NCBI RefSeq assembly: GCF_031143425.1
Contig: NC_090450.1
Coordinates: 170,857,272 to 170,921,271, forward strand
DNA: 64,000 nt
Source of the DNA: Pleurodeles waltl
Lineage: Eukaryota > Chordata > Amphibia > Caudata > Salamandridae
Reading direction: 5' to 3'
Positions within the stretch are counted from its first letter, which is position 1; the number at the start of each line of letters is the position of its first letter. A model generated the notes under the pieces. That model saw only the letters and a program-made list of their open reading frames with translations. It had not been told where the DNA came from and searched no databases. This document shows, one piece after another, positions 20,100 to 31,660 of this stretch. Both the position numbers and the translations under genes were made by a program.

Positions 20100-22640
20100 T
20101 TCACAGCATTGAAGACATTGGTGTTAAAATGTGAATTTGAGCATCTGACTGAGCAACTGGTAAGAGATCAGTATAGGAAGCTGGGTTTTGGTTGAAGTAG
20201 TCCCCCACTTTATGCCTAGTTTTTGATGCAACTTTGACTGAAGTGCACTGGGTTCCTGCTAACCAGGTCCCCAGTGCTAGTATTCCTTCCCCCAAAAAGA
20301 GACCCCTGGTCACTTGATCCCCAAGTGTCCAAGCTTTAGCACCTCTGTAAGCCCCTAGTAAGTGGTACCTCTGGGCCCTAGGGCATAGGTAAGTAAACAG
20401 GGTCCCTAAGAGCTGCAGCATAACTTGTGCCACTCTAAGGGACCCAGTACCAACCTCATACAGACTACCATAGCAGGCTGCGTGACACGGTACTCCAAAA
20501 AGTGAAAACACGACATGGCACACAACCTGTGTGCCATGTCCCCTAACACTGCATGTAATATTTATAAGTCACCCTTACAGCAGGCTTTACAGCCCTAAGG
20601 CGGGGTGCATTATATTACATGTGTGGAAATATCTGAAAGAGCAGATATGTCAATTCTTAGACATACAAAGTGATGAGGGAAGCCATTTTAAGTACATTTG
20701 CTGGACACTGGTCAATACGAGTTCCCCAGCTCCATGATGGCTTCACTGAAACTAGGGATGTTTGGTATCAAACATCTCATATTAGTAAACCCTCATTGAT
20801 TCCATTGATGGATTTATTAATATGTGCACCCAGAGGGCACCTTAGAGGTGACCCTGAAAAACCTACCAACAACCGGTGTGCTGACTGACTAGTTTTAGCC
20901 AGCCTGCCACCAACAGATGGGTTTCTGACCCCCAAGAGTGAGGGCCTTTGCTCTCAGGCGGTCGGAAATAAAGCCTGCTCTGGGAAGGGTGTTATCACAC
21001 CCCTGGAAACAGGATGACCTGCAGATATGCATTCCAAGGCAAGGGGCGTCAAAGAACCCAACACCCTTGGAATGAAGATCTGGCTTCCATCCGAAGGGAG
21101 TTGCTGACCCCCTGCCTCAGGATCCATTTGGCCCCTGGGCAGGTGGGAAAATTAGTAGTCAGAGAGGCGTGCCCACTTTCAGGCTAGTTCCACCCCTAAG
21201 GGGGGGCTAAATGATGTGTACATGAAATTTAGCAATCTGCCATCTTGGAGATGGCAGAACTAGGAACTCTGGAACAGAGTTATGTTCATTTCCCACAGGA
21301 AGTGATCATATATGGGGCATCGTGGCCCAGGGGTAGGTAGCCCATTGACTAGTACCCTACACTCCCCTAAATACCCCTAAAAATACCCCTATATTTAGTA
21401 TTTAGGGGAGTCCCTGGCACCAGGAAATCAGATCCTGCTGACCTGAAAGGAGAAGACAGACCTTGGAGTGTCCCAAAAGCAAGAACAGAAGACCAACAGC
21501 TGATTTGGCCCCAGCCCTGCCAGCTTGCCTGCTGTCCTTGACAACTGCATCAAAGATGACTTGTCCTGCAACTGCCTGTGCCCCCAAAGCCTGGGCGGAC
21601 TGTCAGCCTTCAACCAAGACCCATGAACTCCAATGAAGTAATGGAGCTGCTCCCCTGCATCCTGCAGGCATCCCAGAAGAACTGCGTGGACTCCGGCCCG
21701 CCAAAGACTGACACCAGAAAGCACCTCTGCACCCGAGCCCTCTAGCCTGAGTTGAAGTGAGCCAACGGCAAAAGACAAACTCCACCTTGGGTTTGCCAAC
21801 TGTGTACTTCCCGACGGCACCTGCAGCCTCTTTCGGGAGGCCCCCTTCACCCCAAGTATCTCCAGCACTGGAACCAATGCCAAAAGACACCACTTCAAAC
21901 GAGCCCCACAGCCCGAGCAGAAATGGGCAGATGGCATCTCTATGTGCCTGAAGAGCTCAAGGGTCGAGCCCCCTGTTGGTTTCCCCCAGATTGGCCCTCC
22001 CTCCCCCCCCCCAGTCCCTGCTTGCAGACTCTTTCTGACAGGACCATACTCTATTGAAGTGAATGAGACACCTGATACTGTAGCACACCTTTGCACCCGG
22101 ACGCCCAAGAGTCCCCTGAGGTGACCTTTGGGTGTGGCTTTGGACCTTGCCCTATACTCACCTAAAGTCCAGAAGAACAGTTGTGTAAGTTGTTGTGAAG
22201 TACCCATATGCAGTATTTGTTTCTTCCCCATATGATAACATTAGGGTACCTGAGGCTGAAAAGCACATCTGCACCCAGACGCCCCAGGGTCAACCGAAGT
22301 GACCTGTTGGTGCTGCTTTGGACCTTGCCCCATATTTACCTTACCTCCAGAATTTCAGTCCTGTAAGTCATTGCTAAGTGCTCGAATGCAGTATATGTTT
22401 GATAACATTAGGGCACCAGATGCTGAATAGCACCTCTACACCCATGCTCCCCAGTGCCTCCCAAAGTGATCTGTTTGTGCTGCTTTGGACCTTGCCTATA
22501 CTTACCTTAACTCCAGAAGATTGGTCCTGTAAGTCGTTGTAAAGTACCTGTGAGCATTCTATGCCTTTCTTCCATAGGATAACATTACAGCTTCTGAAAT
22601 TGCACTGTTGATTTTTCAAACTTAAAAAAAATCCTAACTC
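20100..22640. repeat. Long LTR-type interspersed repeat
   Basis: G/C-richer than its surroundings and composed of blocks that I recognise as common in newt genomic sequence (for example the CTTGGACACTTGGGGATCAA-like wording near 20310-20330 on the reverse strand, and the CCCTTGGAATG words near 21060). The block 20660-20890 recurs inverted at 59640-59860 at about 80% identity by eye. A tandem array closes the right side (22110-22600). Two long reverse-strand open frames here (20101-20523 and 21428-22231) show no domain and are treated as chance frames. It is probably part of an LTR retrotransposon, but its exact ends were not found. Confidence 0.5.
22110..22600. repeat. Tandem repeat, ~170-180-bp period
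   Basis: The words GCTTTGGACCTTGCC, followed by a CTTACCT(T)A...CCAGAA block, a CTGTAAGT block and a GATAACATTA block, recur at about 22134, 22315 and 22482. That makes nearly three imperfect copies. Copies differ by small indels. Confidence 0.75.
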
Positions 22641-22809
22641 AAGAAGCACTCACCTGATTCCAGTGATCTTGATATCTGAATTTACATAAAAGTATGTGTT
22701 ATGTGCAAATTGCAGAGGCCCAGTAATTCATGACATGTTACAGCTTTTGTTGGTCAAGATGGGGTATAATATTTTAAAACAATGCTTTTTGTATTGGCTT
22801 CGCCACTGC

Positions 22810-23050
22810 ATTACTGCAATTTTTCAGCATGAATGCTCATTCTATTCAGGTTAAACATGGAATTCTGACATTTCGCAATAATATCCTGTTTATTGGTAAG
22901 AATGTTTCTGAGCGCACTGGAAGAGTTGTAGACGTTCTGTGAATGTTGAAAGAGAATGGACTTAGTTTGCAGAAGGATAAGTTTCAGGTGGGCGTGGCAC
23001 AAGTTAACTCATTAGGTTATGGAGTGTATAAGGACGGTATTAAGTCACTA
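22810..23050 (+). pseudogene. Ty3/gypsy reverse transcriptase fragment, left part
   Basis: Forward frame with VKHGILTFRNNILFIGKN, then VVDVL, a stop, and GLSLQKDKFQVGVAQVNSLGY followed by KDGIKS. This is the gypsy RT order: catalytic F-x-DDIL box, the helix after it, then L-x-L-x-x-x-K-C/F and the LG-Y/H-x-x-x-x-DGI motif. Both catalytic aspartates are replaced by asparagine (FRNNIL). The frame continues at 23629 after a MITE. Confidence 0.75.
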
Positions 23051-23626
23051 GGGGGCATATTTATGAAAAGTGGTGCTGCACGCAGTGCAGCACCACTTTT
23101 CTTGCGGCCTTTAGTTCCCCCTACTGCCACCATGCCCATGGCACAGGGTAGGGGGAAATAGTGTATTTTCTTTTTTTACGCTATTGATGTACTCTACGGG
23201 AGTAGCGCCAAAATTGTGGCACTACTCCTGCAGAGTACATAGGGGCCCATTGTATTCAATGGCATGCCCCTTTTTAAAGCCTGCTATGAGCAGGCATTAA
23301 AAAAAAAGTGCCAAAAAATGACGCAAGGAAATCTGTTAGATTTCTTTGCACCATTTTGTATGCCCCATAGCGGGGGAACGCCGCCTATGCATACATTATG
23401 CATTCTGCCCCATTTCGGGGGAACGCCGCCTTTGCATACATTATGCCTGGCGGAGGCATAATGTAGCGCAAAGGGTTACAAAGTGGCTCAATGCTTGCAT
23501 TGCGTCACTTTGTAAATATGGCGCTTCGTTTATGGTCTTCTAACGCACATTAGCGTAGCCACATTAGCACAAAAAAATGGCACCAGTGTGGTATTAGAAT
23601 GGCGCTAGAGGCCTTAAACATGCCCC
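23051..23626. mobile_element. MITE, GGGGCATATTTA-type, inside gypsy RT
   Basis: Begins GGGGGCATATTTATGAAAAG and ends TTAAACATGCCCC. CTA occurs at 23048-23050 and at 23626-23628, a likely 3-bp target duplication that shares a base with the terminus. The interior has the CATTATGCATTCTGCC / GCATACATTATGCCTGG block of the family, duplicated once (near 23385-23450). It interrupts the gypsy RT at 22.8-24.1 kb. Confidence 0.8.
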
Positions 23627-23628
23627 TA

Positions 23629-24080
23629 CATTTGTTGAAGGTGGTGGATAAGTTTCCTGAGACTACCAAACAGGTAGAAAATTATGTCCTTCTTTTGACG
23701 ATATGAGTTCTACTTCCAGTTTGTGAGATATTTTATGGCTACGGTGGAATCCCTTACAAGAATACTTAGGAAGAACTGCAACGTTGATTTGAGTTGGAAC
23801 AGACTAAAGCAGTCAGAGATATAAAGGAAGAGCTAAGGAAGACACCTTTCTTGTCTGTGCTTGTATTGGTATGTTTGTCTGAACTACAACGGATGCTAGG
23901 GAAAAGGAGGGGTTACATGCTATTGTAAGTCAAAAAGAGAATGGTGGAGATAATACAATTGCATTTGATTCTCATACACTGAAAACAGCAGAGATAGTAT
24001 ATTCGGTAAAACTGAAAACAAGATTCTTGCCTGCATGCGGGCTATGCACAAGTTTAGTCTTTTAGTTATGGTACAACAAA
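23629..24080 (+). pseudogene. Ty3/gypsy RT thumb to RNase H fragment
   Basis: Forward translation starts LLKVVDKFPETT, matching the gypsy thumb region (I-x-x-x-P-x-P-x-x). After frameshifts it shows TKAVRDIKEELRKTPFLSVL, the segment before the RNase H domain, and ENKILACMRAMHKF, matching the E-K-E-x-L-A-x-x-x-A motif of gypsy RNase H. The start is in phase with the left part across the MITE. Stops and frame changes show that it is dead. Confidence 0.7.
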
Positions 24081-25750
24081 GAATGAGTAAAATGGTACAT
24101 TACAAACCCTTTCACATGAGGTAAGAATAAGTGAGAATAGTCCTGACCCAATGGTAGTGAAGATATCAGTAACGAACAGGAATCTATGCTTAAACCTAGG
24201 TGTATTACGAATGTGAAAGCAGAGCAGCTCCCTGTGGGGACCATTGAAATGCACAACTGTCACAAAGTAAGAAAAATATCAAAAACCACTAAAAAGGTTA
24301 CTTTCTTTTGATAGCAATATTTCTGATGTTTATTTATCTTCCTGCAGATTCCTTACTTTATTAATACCCTTCAGGCACCTGTGTGGAAGTGGAAAAATGT
24401 TTCTCCCCAGCAAAAGCTCTCAGCGCCACCAGCTAGTATGAAGCAACTCCAGTGGCAGTATTACGAAACCCACTTTTCAGGGGTACACTCGGGAGATCTC
24501 CTCAGCCCCAAGATCAATAATACGTAGTGTACCCTCTGTGGATTAAATTAGAACAGACAGGCGCCGCTCACTGTCCACTGCAGCGAGTTAAGCTCATATA
24601 CATAAGGAGTGTTAGGAATCAGACAATCAGTAGCTCATCCTCAGAAGGAGTATTGCATATCTACAAAGATATTTTCCCTCATCCGCTGAAACAGTAGACA
24701 CATGCAGTTGTTGGTATTTTACAATTTGTACAATTTCCACATAAATCTTATGGCTCAAAATGATAGTAATTACCCCGGTTATCTCAGCAGTCATAATATA
24801 AAAATGGTGAATAACAGAAATATCCTAAACATTTTACTATTCATTAGAATAGTTTAGTCCTTACCTAATATCTACATGCCATACTATCTTCATCTCATGG
24901 TTATTGTATGAGCTGAATGGTTAGAGAATGCCCTAACTATTTATAAGCCAAGCCATTTAAGTATTTCACATGTACCTCAGAAGGCCATCGCTTTAACAAT
25001 CAGTCCTCGGGTCTGCCTCTCCCAAATCATCAATACTCTTTATACTTTTCTCCTCCAGTAATTTTCTTTGCAGAGAAAAATAGCTGAGCATATCATTGCT
25101 GCGGGGCATTATCAGTTTTTCTTTATCACTGAAAGCAGGCAAATGTTGCCATTTTATTTTCTTCAAAAGCTATTTTGTGTGAAGCTGGAATGCCTTGCAC
25201 CTCTAATCATTGCACATAGTTCTGCAGATTTTCAGTGACTGGAAATTTTCATTTCTATATTTTGTTAGCAAGACTAATGTTAATAAACAGCTTTGCAAAA
25301 AATATCTGAATAACTTCTGAGAATAATGTGCAGTCTGACACACACATTAGTAATATTACTACTCAAAATATTAGTTGTTTGTAGGCTTAAGCCTGACACA
25401 CAGACACTTAAAAGTTTCTATTGCTGGCATAAAAACAGGCCTGATTTGTATGTAATATATAAGCATTACCAGTAAAAACCCTGCCACTCAAATGAGCAAC
25501 TGTAATCATGCCTGGTTATATTTGGTGCTCCACAGAAGCATCTGAAGAATAGATGAGAACTATTTTGCAACAGCAACAAAAACAGCTGAAGCACATTTAT
25601 ATAACTTGGGATTTTATAAATGACTGCACTAATTCTTTCGGAATGGGCGTGGTGAGGATTCTGCAACAATGTACTCTATCCACCAGAAATATAATTCCCA
25701 CAAGTATGTACATTTTTCTTCTGATGGATACTTCTTCCTTCAGATTCCTC
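24081..25750. other. No gene seen
   Basis: AT-rich non-coding sequence. A short stem is formed by GGTACACT (about 24482) and AGTGTACC (about 24526). I found no supported gene. Confidence 0.5.
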
Positions 25751-25754
25751 AACT

Positions 25755-26290
25755 TAGGAATCAACTGCCAAACAATACCCTGGTGGGATAGAGTAGTACT
25801 GGATTGCCAAAAAAGTCATGCACCAGTGGCCTAGAGAAATATCTGTGTCACAGTAATGTATTACAAAGATGTACAACAAAGACCAAGTGGCCACCTGGCA
25901 AACGACAGCCACCACAACATTTCTGGTGACAGCTGTAGAAGCTGCCATGGATCTCGCAGACTCTGCATGAATGCCAAGTGAACCACTTTTCCTGGCCAAA
26001 ACACAACAAATCCTTTTGAAGGGAATGACTCAATGTGAATTCATATGCTTGATTACCACCTCGCCTTTCTTGACTTCAGCAAAACACATGAAGAAAGAAT
26101 CGCCCCCACCGTCTTGTCTAGTACGGTCAATATAGTGAACAGCAGCATTCCTACCTATGTAACCTTCCCTCTTACTTTGTGGGATGAGTAAGAAAGGAGG
26201 ATGGACAGTGATCGATTCGCCTATATGGAAGGCAGATATATCCTTTGGCAGAAACGATGTTTGAGAGCCAAGCAATTGTTTCTCTTGATC
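25755..26290 (-). pseudogene. DIRS-like tyrosine recombinase, C-terminal part
   Basis: Reverse-strand frames read HYIDRTRQDGGGDSFFMCF with VKKGEVVI (26030-26200), then after a frameshift GIHAESARSMAAS, VCQVATWS and FVIHYCDTDI (25800-25975). In DIRS-type tyrosine recombinases these are the DxLFV region, the HSTRxMAAS box and the ATWSSxxTFxxHY box. The catalytic His of the H-x-x-R box is replaced by Glu (E-S-A-R, about 25961-25963), while the Arg and the terminal Tyr remain. The enzyme would integrate circular element DNA. The frameshift plus the lost His make it inactive. Confidence 0.75.
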
Positions 26291-26879
26291 AAAAACAGGG
26301 AAAGGTGGTTAGACTGACAGAATCTATGTTTCACCAATGCTATAATCCAAAGTGATTGCTACCAAAAACGTTCTCTTTAAAGTGAAAAAGCAAATTGAGC
26401 AACACTGCACTGGCTTGCACAGTGACGCTATGAGGAAGGTTAACACCAAATTCAGTTTGCACTATGAAACAATCATCATAGGCTTACGTGGAAACAAGGA
26501 TAACAGATCCTTTAAAAATCGTACTACCAAGGGTGACCAGAACAAAGGGAGTTGATCCGGAAGACACATTAAGGTGGAGAAGGCAGCCAACTATAATTTA
26601 GCCGTGGGACCTGTTGGGAAAATGAAAATACAGTACATCAAAGGGGTTTACACCCTTGGAATTGCACCAAACAACTGAACCAGCAGCCTACATAAATTCA
26701 TTTTGTAGCAGTTTCTGGCAGCCAAAATTACATTTGCCAGTTTCAATGGTAAACAACAAGTGTCTGCTTGGTGCCATACTGTTTCAATTGATGCAAAAGC
26801 AGTGTCTGGGTATTAGGGTCCAGGGCCAGGCCATCCTGCTGTCAAGGTAAGTCTTCTCCGTGTGGGAGAGGAAGAAATG
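26291..26879 (-). pseudogene. DIRS-like element, spacer between RT and recombinase
   Basis: This interval would hold RNase H and the start of the recombinase. I could not make out a confident motif on the minus strand. Position and strand link it to the flanking DIRS remnants. Confidence 0.4.
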
Positions 26880-28009
26880 GGAAAAGCTGCATTTCTCACA
26901 AAATGGCATACCAAATCCTCGATGCCCACAGTGGCTGGATAATTAACAGTTGTGGTCGCTCCTCCAGCACCTTTTACAGAACATTTGAAGGAAGGCTGGT
27001 TGAAGGGAATGCATACAGCTGCCTCCATGACCTGCAAAACCTGAGTGCTTCAACCAAGGAAAATCCACAAAAGCTGGGTCACTTTCTCTTCAGGACCATG
27101 GTGGAGAGGTGCACACATGGACATCCTAATAAGAAGAAGTATATATATCTGTCACTTCTAGATACATTTCTCATTCCTGTTCCTCTCAAGAGGCAACTTA
27201 GTTTGTTCACCCTCAAGTGGAGGGTGCCCAATAGGTGGCTGCTACTGGGAAACCACCTGCACAGCCAACACTTTAGAAGACTCACAGTTACCAAATGTAA
27301 GTACTGCAAGCTGGTAGTGTTGGGATCCCATGGTGAATCAAAGGTAAGGACTGAGCAAGGAGGATCAGCAAATGGCAGTAGGTGTCCTGGACATCAAACC
27401 CACTAATTCCCTTCATTGCAAGCCAGCAATATTTGGCTTAGAGATGTCATTTTGAACTTGTCTTATTGAATTAAGAGGTTTAAAAGTCCAAGGTCTAGAA
27501 TGGCCATGAGACCTCTGTCTTTCTTGGGGACCAAGAGATAAGGGGAGTAACATCTCTTAGCCGTCTCCTCCTAGGGCACCACTTCTTAGGTCCCTTTTTT
27601 CAACAGGGCAAGAATCTTTACCTCCAGGATCGAGGCATGTCTTCACAGAAAGAGGGCTGTCCAGTGGGAGGACAGGAAGTGGAGGGTGTAATCCTTGTAG
27701 CTAAGCTGCAGTACCCCTGATTTGTTGTGATCATCTCCCAGTTGATAGTCAAGTGCTGGGGGCTGGCAGTGGCGGGAAGGTGAGGTAAGTGGTTTTGAGG
27801 TGGCAGACTCAATGGAAGACAGAAGACACTAGAGCTGCAGCTGGTGTGTCTAAAGTCCACCTGTGCCCTCAAATGAGTGGTAAAGCTGCTGATGTGACTG
27901 GACCAGGTGGGAAGGGTGCTGTTGCCATAGTGTGGTTCCCTGGAAGAGCCCAGAAGCAACGTTCCTGCCATTGGGACAGTTTCACTGTAGAGGCCAGGCC
28001 CAGCACGTT
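26880..28009 (-). pseudogene. DIRS-like reverse transcriptase
   Basis: Reverse-strand remnant. Reading from 28009 leftward: TINWEMITTNQGY (about 27735), a block corresponding to the KGAIExVP region, then YSPYLLVPKKDRGLMAILDL (about 27480-27545), the strongly conserved G-x-YS-x-x-FLVPKK-x-GG-x-RPILDLR box of DIRS RTs. Next come FKMTSLSQILLA and, after a frameshift, GISGFDVQDTYCH, the box with the first catalytic Asp. The YxDD box is not recognisable. A forward 167-codon open frame at 26903-27406 is the opposite strand of this and is not a gene. Confidence 0.8.
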
Positions 28010-28237
28010 TCATGTTAAGTGACTATTATTAAAGCATTCAAAAAAGGAATCTGATTTCTCCCCGAACAGTTGCTCACCATCAGAAGGTGTGTCCATTAAT
28101 AATTCCTGGGCATCACTTGCAAAGGCAGTGGAATGCATCAAGACACGTTGGTGTAGAGTGAATGCTACGACCAAGGGCCAAGTCAATGTGTAAGCAGAAT
28201 CTAGATTTCTCTTCAGGATAAGTTTAGAATGATCCAA
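28010..28237 (-). pseudogene. DIRS-like gag fragment
   Basis: A 75-codon reverse frame with LDSAYTLTWPLVVAFTLHQR, FASDAQELLMDTPSDGEQLF and GEKSDSFFECF. The pattern RxAWLxxSGFxxDVQxxLLDLPFDGxxLFGEKxD is the conserved stretch of DIRS gag-like proteins. It ends just upstream of the RT remnant, as expected for the DIRS gene order gag then RT then recombinase. A possible extension toward 28820 has too many stops to call. Confidence 0.75.
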
Positions 28238-28876
28238 AAATCTAATTCATCAGATCACAGAAGGGTTTTTTCATGGTGTCATAATTATGGTATTTTTGCC
28301 ATTTCCCAAATGTCATGAACGTATCAAGCCATAAGGCAAGTGACATTGTCAATGAGATAACCTGGCTGAAGTGAAAAAAATTCTGTTAATGGAGTCTAGC
28401 CTTTTAGACTCATGGTCTGGAAAAGCAGTGAGGAATACATTAAGATTCAATTTGAGTGAAAATTGTTCCAGCAAACTCAAATGACAAGTGTTTTGACAAG
28501 AACTTTGGGTTGAAAGAATCAGGCCAATGGCACTATGGGATTTATTTGTGGACTGCCAGGCCCAAGAAGAGCTTCTTCCAAGCGGCTAAAGGTGGCAGCA
28601 ATGGTGCTTTTCTGAATGACAGCCGGGATTACAGAGCTGACAAAGTACGTTGTAGGATTTCCATCCAGAAGTTGGTCTTTGTTTCAGCAATTTGCAACGG
28701 TAATCCACGAATTTTGCCTACTTTTCTTTCGCACCACAGACCCAGAATAACAAACTTCCTCTGAAGGTGGTGGTAGGGGGCAAAGAATGTCTTCTCCTGA
28801 AAAATTGCTAAGGCCACTAGAGTTTTGTAGTCATCTGAAAAGGAAGGAGGAGGATGTCAGCCTGGCAGTTCAGGCC
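28238..28876. other. Possible upstream DIRS sequence, no gene called
   Basis: The reverse strand has short open stretches (for example 28629-28817) that could be the N-terminal gag region of the DIRS element, but I found no conserved motif. Confidence 0.35.
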
Positions 28877-29354
28877 GGACTGTTCTCATGGGGAACAGGG
28901 TCAAGACTGATTTGCATATGACTGGGTCTAAAGTGGAATGGCATGGTGAGCAAAACAACTGATGGATTAAACCCAGATCTGTGACTGGGGGTGAATGTTT
29001 GATTTGTTCTACATTCCGTCCATCAACTGGTCTTTTTGCGTTTGTCGCCCCAAGTGGGAAGGGTATGCCCAGACGTGGGTCCCGGGCTCACTATGCCACT
29101 GGATTCAAGCTAGCCTGGCTGATGAAGGGTGAAACCCAGGAACTGGTCCCAGGATGCTTGTTTCCGGTCCAGGGAGGACCTGGCCTGGTAGTTCTGGCCT
29201 GGTAGTAGACTGTTCCCATGAGGAACAGGGTCAAGACTGATTTGCATATGGCTGGGTCTAAACTGGGGTGGCATGGTAAGCAAAAGAACAATGGATTAAA
29301 CCCAGATCTGTGACTGGAGGTGAATGTTTGATTGGTTCCGCATTCCGTCCATCA
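28877..29354. repeat. Direct duplication, 330-bp period
   Basis: A block of about 150 bp at 28877-29025 (words GAACAGGGTCAAGACTGATT, TTGCATATG, ATGGATTAAACCCAGATCTG, GGTGAATGTTTGATT, CATTCCGTCCATCA) recurs at 29207-29354 at roughly 90% identity. The sequence between the two copies is unrelated. This is consistent with two copies of a longer tandem repeat. Confidence 0.8.
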
Positions 29355-29512
29355 TTTGTGTTTTGCTGGACTTATAAGGGGGACAGTTTCCTTGGGAAGA
29401 AGAGGATGACTCCTTCCTGTGGCTTTGTGTTATTTGCTAGAACATCCCTCGGGGAAAACAATGTCAGTTTACACCATGTACATCTGAATGTCACATTCAA
29501 AGCATAGGCAGC

Positions 29513-29783
29513 TATAGTGTGGTGCCAGTGTTGTAACTGTTCGTGAGGCACTACCAAATAGAATAAGATATAACCAGAGGGAAGCCTCCCCGACTCCCCT
29601 CCGTGCTAAATGGTGGCGACCAGCGGGTCACGTATGGAACATTATAAATAAAGTAAGGCCAGCAGGGCCAGGGTTAGAGTGAGATACAGCAAGTAGTAGA
29701 TACCCTGCTGGCTCTGTAAAACTAATATTGCATCCGTTCGCTCGCGTGTATGCCAAACTACGAAAAAAGCACACAACATAACA
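29513..29783 (+). mobile_element. Ty3/gypsy 5' LTR
   Basis: This 271-bp block matches 45575-45868 along its length. The 5-bp word GCAGC precedes it (29508-29512) and follows the 3' LTR (45869-45873), which is the target-site duplication. It contains a TATAAATA/AATAAA word at about 29642-29650. The 3' LTR is longer, mainly through an extra segment near 45805-45830. An untranslated leader follows it, starting TTTGGTGATGAGG, where the primer-binding site would lie. Confidence 0.88.
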
Positions 29784-30494
29784 TTTGGTGATGAGGGGGT
29801 CGCACCCATGCCTGCACTACAGACGCCATGGCGACCGCATGTCAATAGCTGTGCTCGTGCCTTGCGTGTATCGGCGCCAACGCCCCTCCCGAGGTCGGAC
29901 CGGTGTAAGAAGCAGGGGCGTGCCAGGTCAGCCCGCCGGAACACTCCGTGCCGACCTCACAGGGCAGAGTGTGCTGTCCCAGTCGAGGAGCAAGCGTTGG
30001 TTTGCCTCCAGGGCCCTGCCTCTGTTTTCTGCCGCATGCAGCCTCCAGTCAGAGAAGACGTGCCGAGGCTATGAGAAGCACACAGCGCCAGCAGATTCAC
30101 TACTCTGCCTCCAGCAACCACCCACGAGGTTTAAGGGGCTAAAAAAAAAATTAAACAATGTACAAAAAAAAAATAAACGATGAAGAAAGGAAATATATGC
30201 AAAGAAAAAAACAGGACTAGTATTAATCCTAACATAGACTGTAGACTGCACAAACAAAGAAGCATTGACACAAGCAACACAAGAGCCACAAAGGAAAAAA
30301 AAGGGGACTATTACATATGAATAGAGCTTTATACGGACACACATTGCCCTACGGCCACAGAACAATCTGAGCCAGCATCATCCAGAAGATGTGACTACAA
30401 TAATAAAGACTATGAGATCTAGACATCTATCCTCCCACCCTGTGCACTGCAAATCAGAGAGGGCCACATCACACACTACAGGCCCTGATTCAAC
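29784..30494 (+). other. Ty3/gypsy leader
   Basis: Region between the 5' LTR and gag. Several open frames overlap here on both strands (for example 29785-30183), none with a domain. It ends in A-rich sequence at about 30140-30310. I treat it as the untranslated leader. Confidence 0.6.
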
Positions 30495-31258
30495 ATGGCC
30501 ACCATCCTTCCGATTGAGCCTTTTGTCATTGAAGGAGCCCCGTCCGCACAACCCCTGCGATGGAAAGACTGGGTAGACAGAGTACTGCTATTTGTCGAGG
30601 CCACCAAAGTAAAAAACGCACAAAATAGGGCAATGATCTCACACCTCGGAGGAAAAAACATCTACAACCCACCCCTAAAACACATCTGACCCTCATAGCA
30701 GCACTCAATATGCACTTTGAGCCCATGGCAAATATAGACTATAAACGTTTTATATTCGGGCAAGCCAGACAACAAGCAAAAGAATCAATCGATTCATTTC
30801 ACATGAGGCTCAAAGACATAGCCAGCACATGCAGGTTCGCAGATGAGACTGAGGAGATCAGAGGCCAAGTAATCCAGGGGTGTGTGTCAACAAAGCTGCC
30901 GGAACTAATCTTTGAGGAGTCAGGGAGGTCGCTACCTGATATCCTCATGATGGAATGCACCAAAGAGTTATCCAAGGCTCGAGCTTCACACATGGAGGCA
31001 GATCTCCAAAGACCAATCAAAGAAGAGCCTGTGAACACAGTAAAAATGCCTCCTAACAAAACCAGGCCCAGAAACAGCCTACCACTACAAAGACCATGTG
31101 GGTACTGTGGTGGACCATCCCACAGACCAAGTGATTGCCCCGCTAGAGAAAAGAAATGCGCAGGCTGTGGAAAGCTGAATCACTTCATAAAGGTGTGCAG
31201 ATCGAGCAAACCACAACAAGGGAATGCCTCTGTCAACATCCCTGCAAGTAAGTCCTAG
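30495..31258 (+). pseudogene. Ty3/gypsy gag
   Basis: Starts MATILPIEPFVIEG followed by a W-x-x-W-x-x-R-x-x-x-F-x-x-A-like block, typical of vertebrate gypsy gag N-termini (30495-30689). The frame shifts near 30690, and the capsid region continues at 30710 with FIFGQARQQAKESIDSFHMR and FADETEEIRGQVIQG. The nucleocapsid end carries two zinc knuckles: C-x2-C-x4-H-x4-C at about 31097-31140 and again at 31160-31200. The protein would form the particle and bind element RNA. A single frameshift separates the two halves. Confidence 0.85.
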
Positions 31259-31379
31259 AGAGGCAGCAACATGGATGACGACGATGCTGCGGAACATGTA
31301 ATTCACTCCCTAATCACCATAGGCAATGCAGCCCAATCATAGAAGAAACTGCTGCGGTGCCAGATCAATGTAGGCACCC

Positions 31380-31660
31380 ACCCGACCATTGCTGGTTGAT
31401 ACAGGACCCTCCATAAACATTTTAGTGGCCGATGTGTACCACCAGATGGTCCCTACACCTACCTTAGAACCAGCGAAAATAAAGGTGTTCGCATATAGCC
31501 AGAGTACTGCTCTCGCTCTCAAGGGTCGATTCCAGATGCCAATTGCAAATGGACCACAATCCGTCCATGCTCAAGTATACGTAGCTGAAGAAGGTCATGG
31601 GATGCTGCTAGGGTGTCAAACAGCCGAAGAGTTAGGAGTCGTCACTTTCGCTTTTGCCAT
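31380..31660 (+). pseudogene. Ty3/gypsy aspartic protease
   Basis: The catalytic triplet DTG is intact at 31398-31406 within LLVDTGPSINIL. It is followed by a flap region and the late block GMLLGCQTAEELGV, which corresponds to the conserved ILG-x-D/x-x-x region. It is in frame with the start of the RT at 31660. It matures the Gag-Pol polyprotein. No break lies within the domain itself. Confidence 0.8.

Noticed and set aside
20101..20523. 140-codon reverse frame
   Set aside because: Lies in a common interspersed repeat; the peptide shows no domain.
21428..22231. 267-codon reverse frame, one of the longest in the window
   Set aside because: G/C-richer repeat DNA lowers stop frequency; the peptide is Gly/Leu/Ser-rich without a motif, and other frames on both strands are open too.
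26903..27406. 167-codon forward frame
   Set aside because: It is antisense to the DIRS-like RT, whose motifs are on the minus strand.
29785..30183. 132-codon forward frame after the gypsy 5' LTR
   Set aside because: Lies in the leader, Arg/Ser-rich without a gag motif; a clear gag start follows at 30495.
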